This document shows, one piece after another, positions 1-7,132 of a DNA stretch of 64,000 nt (the stretch's first letter is position 1; each line of letters opens with the position of its first letter). The stretch is from UBA668 sp040081465 (GTDB lineage: Bacteria > Actinomycetota > Acidimicrobiia > Acidimicrobiales > Ilumatobacteraceae): assembly GCA_040081465.1 (NCBI GenBank), contig JBEBGL010000002.1:124001-188000 (forward strand). The letters run 5' to 3'. The notes under the pieces were generated by a model. It did not search any database, was not told the origin of the DNA, and worked only from the letters and a program-made list of their open reading frames with translations. Both the position numbers and the translations under genes were made by a program.

Positions 1-546
1 GACGACACCCGAAATGAGGCTCAGCTTCGAATTCGCCTCCACCAGTTCCGCGTCGCTGTTCACGACACTCGGGACCAGTGCCGACTTCGAGACCGCGTAC
101 GTCTTTTGCATGACCATCGCGCCGAAGATCAGCGGATACAGCAGCAAATCGTCGACGTGAAACGCCATGATCACGTAGATGAGCGCGCGCGCCACCGACG
201 TGATCTGCATCACCATTCGCCGGCCGCCGGGTATGCGATCGACTGTCGGCCCGATTGCAGGCGCGACGACAGCGAAGGGTGCAACCGAAACCAACAGGTA
301 CAACAACACGCGATCGCGTTGTGCGTCGGGGCTGAGGCTGAACAGCACCGATCCTGCTAACGCGCCGTACATGGCAGCGTCGCCAATCGCCATCAGCGCG
401 TGCGTACGCGCGAGGCGCCGGAACGGTGATTGCGACTGCACCGATTGCTGCGGTGGTCTGGTGCGGCGACCGCCGGTGTCATTGGGATGACGAGGACGCC
501 TACCGTCGCGGTAGATCGCGTCGGCTCGCACTCGTTCGCTGCTCAC
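1..546 (-). CDS. MFS transporter, N-terminal part (cut by window edge)
   Basis: Reading the minus strand from a GTG at 544-546 gives an open frame of 182 codons that runs off the window start. The first 45 residues are polar and arginine/glutamine rich. Hydrophobic segments follow (ALMAIGDAAMYGALAGSVLF, then a stretch around LLYLLVSVAPFAVVAPAIGP), with a short basic loop VDRIPGGRR between the second and third segments as in the loop 2-3 region of the major facilitator superfamily. The substrate cannot be told from this fragment. It lies 40 bp downstream of regX3 on the same strand and may be the last gene of that transcript. The start is inferred because an upstream ATG is out of frame. Confidence 0.7.
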   Translation of the reverse strand, partial: MSSERVRADAIYRDGRRPRHPNDTGGRRTRPPQQSVQSQSPFRRLARTHALMAIGDAAMYGALAGSVLFSLSPDAQRDRVLLYLLVSVAPFAVVAPAIGPTVDRIPGGRRMVMQITSVARALIYVIMAFHVDDLLLYPLIFGAMVMQKTYAVSKSALVPSVVNSDAELVEANSKLSLISGVV

Positions 547-586
547 AGGCGCATCGTAGGTGGCACCGATGACGTCGGAACGGCGA

Positions 587-1303
587 TCAGGCCCGCGGAC
601 GCTCGTATTTGTAACCCAACCCACGAATCGTCGTGATGCGGGTCGGATTGGCCGGATCTGCCTCGACCTTGCTGCGAAGCCGCTTCACGTGAACATCGAG
701 TGTCTTGGTGTCGCCCACGTAGTCGGCTCCCCACACTCGGTCGATCAGCAAATCGCGCGACAACACACGTCCGGCGTTGGCCAACAGCAAATGCAATAGC
801 TCGAACTCCTTGAGTGGCAGCGCAACCTCGAGCCCGTCGACGATGACGCGATGTTCGTCGGAATCCAGGCTGACGTCGCCGACCGTTAGGGCACCTGCCG
901 ACGTTTCGGCGGGCGCGGCGGTCGCGATTCCGCGACGACGCATCACTGCATGCATGCGAGCGACCAGCTCGCGCATGCGGTACGGCTTCGTGACGTAGTC
1001 GTCGGCGCCGACCTCGAGGCCCACGACGGTGTCGATCTCGGCTCCCTTGGCCGTGACCATGATGATCGGCACTTGGCTGCGCTTGCGCAATTGTCGGCAC
1101 ACATCGAGTCCACTGACCTTTGGCAGCATCACATCGAGCAGCACAACATCAGGCTGCACGCTGTCGAACCGGTCGAGCGCTTCGGCTCCATCGGTGGCTA
1201 CAACCACGCGGAAGCCTTCGCGAGCAAGCCCGATCATCAATGCCTCGACGTAGCTCGATTCATCTTCAACAACCAGAACCGTGTGAGCCATTTCGGCAGC
1301 CAT
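587..1303 (-). CDS. regX3: RegX3/PhoB-type phosphate response regulator
   Basis: A 238-residue OmpR-family regulator. The receiver domain (about 8-122) has the acidic pair E13-D14, phosphoacceptor D57 in VVLLDVMLP, and the TAKG and K(P) positions. The C-terminal winged helix (about 140-235) ends in the usual RGLGYKYE motif. The start ATG at 1301-1303 has GGAG seven bases upstream. It begins 3 bp after the stop of the SenX3-like kinase and closes the pst-phoU-kinase run, which identifies it as the phosphate-starvation regulator of this cluster. It probably binds the GTTCACC repeats before pstS. The assignment to RegX3/PhoP rather than another OmpR member rests on context. Confidence 0.92.
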   Translation of the reverse strand: MAAEMAHTVLVVEDESSYVEALMIGLAREGFRVVVATDGAEALDRFDSVQPDVVLLDVMLPKVSGLDVCRQLRKRSQVPIIMVTAKGAEIDTVVGLEVGADDYVTKPYRMRELVARMHAVMRRRGIATAAPAETSAGALTVGDVSLDSDEHRVIVDGLEVALPLKEFELLHLLLANAGRVLSRDLLIDRVWGADYVGDTKTLDVHVKRLRSKVEADPANPTRITTIRGLGYKYERPRA

Positions 1304-1306
1304 TGG

Positions 1307-2380
1307 CTAGCTCCGTTCCATTTGAGGCCTGGCTGCAATGGGAATGCGCAGGGTGAACGTCGAGCCTTCGCCCTCGCGCGACACGACACCGACTTCGCCG
1401 CCGTGATTCGTAGCAACATGGCGGACGATCGCTAGCCCTAAGCCAGTGCCGCCGGTATCTCTACTGCGAGCCCGATCGACGCGATAAAAGCGTTCGAAGA
1501 TTCGATCAAGATCACGCGCCGGAATTCCGATGCCCTGATCACTTACTTGGATTTCGGCGGTCGAATCGACGATGTCGGATGTGATCCGTACTTTGCCGCC
1601 GACATCGCTGTATTTCACGGCGTTGTCAATCAGATTGCTGACTGCTGAGACGAGCTGGAGGCCGTCGGCCTCAATCGATTCTGGCGCTATCGCACCCACA
1701 CACAATTGCACGCCCAACGTTTCGGCCCGCAAGCGATGACGGCCCGCGGCCTCACCAAGTACAGCGGAGAGACTTACTTCCTCGCGAATGCCTCGGCCAT
1801 CGAGTTCTATTCGTGACAGCTCAAGCAGATCGTCGATAGTTCCCGAAGCGCGGTGGGCTTCCTCAATCATTTTCTTCGCCAAGCGCCGATTCACATCGAG
1901 ATCGTCGCTTTCAGCCAAGGCTTCCGCGAGAACGGCGAGCGCACCAACGGGAGTCTTTAGCTCGTGGCTGATGTTCGACACGAAGTCGGTACGAACCGCG
2001 TCAACGCGCACTCGATCGGTCAGATCATCGATGACGACGAGCGCTCCCCCGCTTGGCAAAGGGATGCCGCGCACCAGCAGCACTTGTTGTGGTGGGCCGA
2101 ACAAAGTCAAACGCTGCTCTGCCGGCTCGCCGCCCTTCGCGATCGCGAGCGCCCCTTCGACGGCTTCGTCTAACAGCACATCGGCATGGCCGACCAACGA
2201 CGCGGCACCGTTACGCAATACGACCTTTCCGTCGGAGTCGACGAGTACTAGCCCGGCCGGCACAGCATCGAGCGCTTTGCCCAGCTGAGCAGCATGTTCC
2301 TCCGTCGATCGCCGTGCGGAGGTTTCCTGGGCCAACTCTCGGCGAAGGCGCTCGATCTCGCCCTTGCCAAACAAGCTCAC
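1307..2380 (-). CDS. senX3: SenX3/PhoR-like sensor histidine kinase without membrane segments
   Basis: A 357-residue histidine kinase. A short coiled segment (about 6-30) leads into a PAS-like domain (about 35-120), then the H-box FVSNISHELKTP with H139, and a HATPase domain with the N box (NLIDNAVKY), G1 (DQGIGIP), F box (FERFYRVD) and G2 (GTGLGLAI). It should phosphorylate RegX3. Known SenX3/PhoR proteins begin with one or two membrane helices. Here the frame starts with MSLFGKGEIERLRREL and no hydrophobic stretch precedes the PAS domain. The start overlaps the phoU stop as ATGA, so a longer N-terminus is unlikely. The protein may be cytosolic and receive its signal from PhoU/Pst contact. 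Confidence 0.9.
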   Translation of the reverse strand: MSLFGKGEIERLRRELAQETSARRSTEEHAAQLGKALDAVPAGLVLVDSDGKVVLRNGAASLVGHADVLLDEAVEGALAIAKGGEPAEQRLTLFGPPQQVLLVRGIPLPSGGALVVIDDLTDRVRVDAVRTDFVSNISHELKTPVGALAVLAEALAESDDLDVNRRLAKKMIEEAHRASGTIDDLLELSRIELDGRGIREEVSLSAVLGEAAGRHRLRAETLGVQLCVGAIAPESIEADGLQLVSAVSNLIDNAVKYSDVGGKVRITSDIVDSTAEIQVSDQGIGIPARDLDRIFERFYRVDRARSRDTGGTGLGLAIVRHVATNHGGEVGVVSREGEGSTFTLRIPIAARPQMERS

Positions 2381-3081
2381 GGTGTGGCTTCGTCCAATTC
2401 GATCTTGGGCCGATCGGGCTTCTTGTGATCGGGCATCCAGCCGGTGATCACGAAGCGCACGCGCTCCGCGATGTTGACCGCATGATCACCGATGCGCTCG
2501 TAGAAGCGAGCGACCACGGCCAATTGAACTGCGACTTGCAGGTCGATGCGACCCGCAGCGTGGCTCTCGAAGATCGCCTGAATGAATTGCTTCTGCAGTG
2601 CATCGAGGTAGGCATCCATGTCGTCCAGCGCTGCAGCCATCGCATCGTCGTTCTCGACGAACGCCTCGATCGTTGCTGTGTACAGCTGCTGCGCCTGCTC
2701 GCTCATGCGGTTGATGATGCCGCGCAACTTCGGATCCAACTCGTGGCCGTAAATGCGGCGGGCGGCTTTGCAGATATTGCAAATGAGGTCGGCACTACGT
2801 TCGACCTCGGCGATCATCTTCATCAGCGCCACGACTTGGCGAAGTTCGGTGGCTACCGGTGCCTGCAGTGCGAGGATGCGAACGCATTGCTCTTCCAAGT
2901 CGACGCAGCGCTGGTCGATTGCTGCGTCGCCGCGAATGATGTACTCCGCACCTTCGAGATCACCTTCAAGCAACACCGCGGTGGCGCGTGGGAGCAGTTC
3001 CACCACGAGGGCGGCGAGTCGCGCAAGTTCTGAGCGAGCCTGCTCGAGGTCGCTGTGGTACGCCTTCCGTAGCTCTTCCAT
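2377..3081 (-). CDS. phoU: Phosphate transport regulator PhoU
   Basis: A 234-residue all-helical protein of normal PhoU length with two repeats of the three-helix PhoU fold. Acidic, metal-binding type segments such as EVERSADLICNI (first half) and YERIGDHAVNIAE (second half) are visible. PhoU links the Pst transporter to the sensor kinase and keeps the Pho regulon off when phosphate is plentiful. The gene shares one base with the pstB stop and four with the kinase start, so the three are probably translationally coupled. The start is fixed by these overlaps. Confidence 0.95.
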   Translation of the reverse strand: MEELRKAYHSDLEQARSELARLAALVVELLPRATAVLLEGDLEGAEYIIRGDAAIDQRCVDLEEQCVRILALQAPVATELRQVVALMKMIAEVERSADLICNICKAARRIYGHELDPKLRGIINRMSEQAQQLYTATIEAFVENDDAMAAALDDMDAYLDALQKQFIQAIFESHAAGRIDLQVAVQLAVVARFYERIGDHAVNIAERVRFVITGWMPDHKKPDRPKIELDEATP

Positions 3082-3923
3082 CAGCCGAACCTCCCGGAAA
3101 CGTAGGCCTCGGTACGTGCGTCGCCGGGCTTCGAGAACATCTGCGCCGTGGGAGCGAATTCGACCAACACACCAGTGCGTCGATCGCCGCTCTCTTGGTT
3201 CACCTCGGTTGTGAAGAAGGCTGTGTGATCGCTCACCCGACCTGCCTGCTGCATGTTGTGCGTCACGATGATGATGGTGTACTCGCTCTTGATCTCTTGC
3301 ATCAGGTCTTCAATGCGAGCAGTCGCAATCGGGTCGAGCGACGAGCACGGCTCGTCCATCAGCAGCACTTCAGGTTCGACCGCGATGGCGCGGGCGATAC
3401 AGAGGCGCTGCTGTTGTCCACCCGACAAGCCGAGGCCGCTCGCCTTCAGTCGATCTTTCACTTCATCCCAAAGCGCCGCCCCACGGAGCGACTTCTCGAC
3501 CGCATCGTCGAGTTCGTTCTTACGCTTGACGCCTGCAAGCCTCGGCCCGTACGCGACGTTGTCGTAAATGCTCTTCGGAAACGGATTCGGCTTTTGGAAC
3601 ACCATCCCGATGCGGCGGCGCACCTCGACCGCGTTCACCTGCGGGTCGTAGAGGTCGACTCCATGAAACCGCACGTCGCCCTCAACCCGTGCGCCGGGAA
3701 TGAGGTCGTTCATCCTGTTGAAGCAACGCAACACGGTTGACTTGCCGCAACCCGACGGACCGATGAACGCAGTTATCTCGTGGCGCAGGATCGACATGTT
3801 GACTTCGCGCACGGCACGAAAGGCGCCGTAATACACGGCAAGGTCGGTCGTCGAGAACACCGCCGTTTCAGCGGGCCCCCTCGCTTCGGTTGCAAAGTGA
3901 GTAGCTACGTCCACTTCGGTCAT
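3081..3923 (-). CDS. pstB: Phosphate ABC transporter ATP-binding protein PstB
   Basis: A 280-residue ABC ATPase: Walker A GPSGCGKST (55-63), Q-loop FQKPNPFP near 109-116, signature LSGGQQQR (166-173), Walker B VLLMDEP (186-192) and H-loop H222. The phrase KPNPFPKSIYDNVAYG is typical of PstB. It energises high-affinity phosphate uptake with PstC, PstA and PstS. I chose the ATG at 3921-3923, which has GGAG upstream. A GTG at 3942-3944 in the same frame overlaps the pstA stop as GTGA and would add seven residues. Both are plausible. Confidence 0.95.
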   Translation of the reverse strand: MTEVDVATHFATEARGPAETAVFSTTDLAVYYGAFRAVREVNMSILRHEITAFIGPSGCGKSTVLRCFNRMNDLIPGARVEGDVRFHGVDLYDPQVNAVEVRRRIGMVFQKPNPFPKSIYDNVAYGPRLAGVKRKNELDDAVEKSLRGAALWDEVKDRLKASGLGLSGGQQQRLCIARAIAVEPEVLLMDEPCSSLDPIATARIEDLMQEIKSEYTIIIVTHNMQQAGRVSDHTAFFTTEVNQESGDRRTGVLVEFAPTAQMFSKPGDARTEAYVSGRFG

Positions 3924-3940
3924 GGTATCTAACGCTCCGT

Positions 3941-4906
3941 TCACCCTTGCCGCCTCTTCTCGAACCGGTTGCGCAGCAGGATCGCCGCGCCGTTTAACAG
4001 CAACACCATCGCCAGCAGCACCACGATGGCGGCGGCGTTCAAGTCTTCGAATGTGAGGCCCGTGATCTTGCCTGGCTTGTTGACTTCGTTCGCCCAGCCA
4101 TAGATGACGATCGGCATCGCAGTGAACTTGCCCTGCAGTTGGTCGATCATGCTCTCTCCGGGAAGCTTGTTCAAAAGGCCCGTGATCGCTCCGATCAACA
4201 ACAACGGCGCCGCTTCGCCAAGCGCGCGGGCGACGGCCAGCATCGTGCCGGTAAGAATCCCTGGCGCGGCGTAGGGAAGCACGTGATCGCGTGTCACTTC
4301 CCACTGAGTCGCACCGACGCCGAAACCTGCCTCGCGTAAACCGGAGGGGACCGCGCGCACTGATTCCGACGTCGTAATGATGATGATCGGCAAGACCAGG
4401 ATTGCCAGCGTGATGCCGGCGGCGATCACGCTTCGGCCGCCAGTCAACCAATCCAACCCCTTGACGAAGACGACCAGCCCGAGAATGCCGTAGACCACGC
4501 TGGGCACACCGGCAAGGTTGCGAATGTTCAGTTCGATGAAACGCGTCAGGCGGTTCGACTTGGCGTACTCCTCGAGATACACACCAGCGAAGATCCCGAC
4601 AGGGAACGCCAGCACGACTACGAAGCCAGCGATCATTAACGAGCCCCAAATGCCCTGACTGACACCGGCCTTGTCAGGGCTCGATGCGAGATCGTTCGTA
4701 AGAAAGCCTGTGCTGCGCTTTTCGAAGACCGGGATTGCGCTCGCGATCACATCCCACATCAACACCGTGAGCACGAATAGCGCGGTCAACAAACAGAGCA
4801 GCAGCGCCAAGGCAAACAGATAGCCGCGCACATCGCGCTTCGACTCTGTGAGCGCAGCGCGTACCGATGTGGTTGTCGACGTCGTGATAGCAGCGGTGAT
4901 TGCCAT
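3941..4906 (-). CDS. pstA: Phosphate ABC transporter permease PstA
   Basis: A 321-residue inner-membrane permease with about six transmembrane helices. The cytoplasmic EAA loop that contacts PstB is visible (AVPSGLREAGFGVGATQWEV), followed by the conserved ARALGEAAPLL segment. The N-terminal 30 residues are polar and threonine rich. It lies 5 bp after pstC and touches the pstB start. Together with PstC it forms the phosphate channel. Confidence 0.94.
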   Translation of the reverse strand: MAITAAITTSTTTSVRAALTESKRDVRGYLFALALLLCLLTALFVLTVLMWDVIASAIPVFEKRSTGFLTNDLASSPDKAGVSQGIWGSLMIAGFVVVLAFPVGIFAGVYLEEYAKSNRLTRFIELNIRNLAGVPSVVYGILGLVVFVKGLDWLTGGRSVIAAGITLAILVLPIIIITTSESVRAVPSGLREAGFGVGATQWEVTRDHVLPYAAPGILTGTMLAVARALGEAAPLLLIGAITGLLNKLPGESMIDQLQGKFTAMPIVIYGWANEVNKPGKITGLTFEDLNAAAIVVLLAMVLLLNGAAILLRNRFEKRRQG

Positions 4907-4911
4907 GGCGA

Positions 4912-5868
4912 TTAGTACGCGTTCCGAAGTTTGCGCACGACGCGCCCAGCGATGACGTTAAGAACCAGCGTCATGAGGAACAGCAACGCGCCAACGAAGA
5001 ACAAGCTCTGGAAGGCAAGTGAGCTTCCCGTTACCTGGTCGCTGCCGACCGCGAGTTGCGCCATCGCCGAGGTCATCGGCAAGCCTGGATCGAGCGGGTT
5101 GGTAGTGCGCGGCGATTGCCCAAGGCGGCCAGAGGCGAGCGCCGCGATCATCGTCTCACCGATCGCACGCGAAACAGAGATGAGTAGCGCAGCGATGATG
5201 CCCGAGATAGCGGCCGGCAACACGACCTTTACAACCGTCGTGCTCTTGCGCGCCCCGAGTCCGGTGCTGGCCTCGCGCAACGACGTTGGCACGGAGCGCA
5301 GCGCGTCCTCCGACACCGACGCCATCAGCGGCGTTACAAGCACGCCGATCGCGACACCGGTGACAAGCAGGCTTGTGTTCTGCGTCGTGTCGAACAGCGG
5401 CTTGATCAGATCGGGGCCGAGCACTCGCAGCGCGAAGAAGCCGAACACAACGCTGGGGATGCCTGCCAACACTTCCAGAATCGGCTTCAGAATCCGGCGA
5501 GCGCGTGGTGAGGCATACTCGCTGAGGTACACAGCTGCACCGAGACCGAGCGGAGCGGCGACGACAATCGAAACCATCGACACGATCAGCGTGCCGTACA
5601 CGATTGTCGGAACATCAAAGCGACTGTTACGCGGGTACCAACCCGGCGCCTTACCGCCGTCGATAAGCGCCCCGATGCCGGCCTCGTCGATCAGGCCGGA
5701 GAGAAATGTCCAAGCTTCGGTGAACAGCGTCCACACGATCAGCGCGCTGATCACGATCGAGAACGCGGCAGCGACGAACAGCAACGAACGCATCAGGCGT
5801 TCCTTGCGCATTCGTCGCGGGTTGCCACGCAGATCGCTGATGAGAAGAACTGCCGGCGTCGAGCTCAT
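4912..5868 (-). CDS. pstC: Phosphate ABC transporter permease PstC
   Basis: A 318-residue permease with about six transmembrane helices. Family marks are YLSEYASPRAR in the first half and the EAA loop VPTSLREASTGLGARKS followed by SRAIGETM. A basic N-terminal segment (NPRRMRKERLMR) precedes the first helix. It is separated from pstS by 87 bp containing a strong hairpin and is followed 5 bp later by pstA. Confidence 0.94.
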   Translation of the reverse strand: MSSTPAVLLISDLRGNPRRMRKERLMRSLLFVAAAFSIVISALIVWTLFTEAWTFLSGLIDEAGIGALIDGGKAPGWYPRNSRFDVPTIVYGTLIVSMVSIVVAAPLGLGAAVYLSEYASPRARRILKPILEVLAGIPSVVFGFFALRVLGPDLIKPLFDTTQNTSLLVTGVAIGVLVTPLMASVSEDALRSVPTSLREASTGLGARKSTTVVKVVLPAAISGIIAALLISVSRAIGETMIAALASGRLGQSPRTTNPLDPGLPMTSAMAQLAVGSDQVTGSSLAFQSLFFVGALLFLMTLVLNVIAGRVVRKLRNAY

Positions 5869-5905
5869 GCGTCTTGAAGGATCACTAGTGAAGATCTTCC
5901 CCTGA

Positions 5906-5938
5906 TGATGGGACCGGGCACACGACCCGGTCCCATCA
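5906..5938 (-). terminator. Hairpin between pstS and pstC (attenuator or mRNA stabiliser)
   Basis: A perfect 13-bp inverted repeat, TGATGGGACCGGG and its complement, around a 7-base loop. It follows the pstS stop on the minus strand. No T-run follows, so full rho-independent termination is not expected. A hairpin here fits partial readthrough or 3'-end protection, giving more PstS than PstCAB. That role is inference. Confidence 0.75.
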
Positions 5939-5955
5939 TAGGTAGAGAGATTTGC

Positions 5956-7035
5956 TTAGGCCGTAGCGTCGGCCCAGGTGGTGCGGGTTGCCTCAAGGCG
6001 CTCCGCCGGAATGTCGACGTAGCCAGCTTCGGCCACTGACGCAATGCCCTCATCGCTGAGGTACAGGTCGACGTAGGCGCCGATGGCCGGGTTGTCGGCC
6101 AGGTTGCCCTTGTTGACATAGATGTACAGCGAGCGGCTGATCGGATAGGTGCCATCGGAGATCGTGTCGACTGTCGGTGCGACGCAACCATCGCCCTTGT
6201 CGATCTCGATCGCCTTCATGCGATCTGCCTCAGCGGCGTAGAAGGCGAAGCCAACCCAGCCGAGGCTGCTGTCGCTGCCCTCGATGCCCTCGACGATGAC
6301 GTTGTCGTTCGGGCTCTGCGTGTAGTCGTTACGAGCAGCCTTCGGATCCGTTCCGCGACCCTCGGCGATCTTCTTGAACGCGATCTCGATGAACGAGTCG
6401 TAGGTACCGCTCTCCGGGCCGGGACCAGTGATCACCAGATCGGCGTCGGGGAATGCGGCCGAGGTCGAACCCAGCTCGGTGGCCAGTGCCTGTGCGTCGG
6501 TCCAGTTGCTGAAGCCTTCAGACTCGGGGCCGATTAGCGCGTACAGCGCAGCGAAGTCCAAGCAGGTGACCGCGTCGTTGGCGGGGCTGGTGGCAACGGT
6601 AAGTCCGTCGATCGCAACTTCGAGTTCGATGAACTCGATGCCAGCCTCGGTGCAAAGTGCTGCTTCTTCTTCCTTGATCTTGCGGGAAGCATCGGCGATG
6701 TCTGCTTCGCCGGCGCAGAACTTGGCGAAACCGTCGCCGGTGCCGGGACCCTCAACCGATACGGCCAGTTCTCCACCGCTCACTTCGTCGGCGAGCTCGC
6801 CAACGAGAACGGAGATCGGCTCAACTGTTGATGAACCGGTGACGAACACTTCGCCGCCGATGATTTCTGCGGCCGTGGTGGTCGGCTCGTTATCACCAGC
6901 GGTGGTGGTCGGCTCGTCATCACCTGCGGTGGTGGTGACTTCTTCTCCAGCGCCCTGGTCCTCGCCGCATGCAGCGGCAAACAGCGAAAGGCTGGCAATC
7001 GAGGCGAGTACGAGTCGCCCGGTGGACTTGTTCAC
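5956..7035 (-). CDS. pstS: Phosphate-binding lipoprotein PstS
   Basis: A 359-residue periplasmic-type phosphate-binding protein. It has a lipoprotein signal ending in FAAAC with the lipobox Cys near residue 23, then an acidic/threonine linker with two near-identical units (TTTAGDDEP, TTTAGDNEP). The PstS fold follows, with VTGSSTVEPIS near its start, an SRKIKEEE segment, and the GPGPESGTYDSF loop typical of phosphate contacts. Start GTG has AGGAGA seven bases upstream. It captures phosphate for PstCAB. Pho-box-like repeats lie just upstream. Confidence 0.95.
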   Translation of the reverse strand: MNKSTGRLVLASIASLSLFAAACGEDQGAGEEVTTTAGDDEPTTTAGDNEPTTTAAEIIGGEVFVTGSSTVEPISVLVGELADEVSGGELAVSVEGPGTGDGFAKFCAGEADIADASRKIKEEEAALCTEAGIEFIELEVAIDGLTVATSPANDAVTCLDFAALYALIGPESEGFSNWTDAQALATELGSTSAAFPDADLVITGPGPESGTYDSFIEIAFKKIAEGRGTDPKAARNDYTQSPNDNVIVEGIEGSDSSLGWVGFAFYAAEADRMKAIEIDKGDGCVAPTVDTISDGTYPISRSLYIYVNKGNLADNPAIGAYVDLYLSDEGIASVAEAGYVDIPAERLEATRTTWADATA

Positions 7036-7058
7036 GTTGTGTTCTCCTATGAGTTGGG

Positions 7059-7075
7059 GTTGAACAGTCGTGAAC
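7059..7075 (-). promoter_or_regulatory. Second Pho-box-like repeat pair before pstS
   Basis: On the minus strand GTTCACG and GTTCAAC lie 10 bases apart, a weaker copy of the pair at 7111-7128. It sits between the stronger box and the pstS Shine-Dalgarno. Assignment is by similarity to GTTCACC units known for actinobacterial PhoP; binding is not shown. Confidence 0.5.
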
Positions 7076-7110
7076 GGTACGAAACCGAAGTAACACGAAC
7101 CCCGTTCTCA

Positions 7111-7128
7111 GGTGAACGGAAGGTGAAC
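7111..7128 (-). promoter_or_regulatory. Pho box: two GTTCACC repeats before pstS
   Basis: On the minus strand GTTCACC occurs twice with an 11-base period (7122-7128 and 7111-7117). Eleven-base direct repeats of this heptamer are the known PhoP binding unit in Streptomyces. The site begins 4 bp after the ppk stop, about 76 bp before the pstS start, so pstS probably has its own phosphate-starvation promoter. Confidence 0.75.
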
Positions 7129-7132
7129 AGCA

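Noticed and set aside
3924..4649. N-terminal extension of pstB through pstA
   Set aside because: The open frame continues upstream but lies over pstA in another frame and shows no ABC sequence. ATG 3923 or GTG 3944 fits the overlap.
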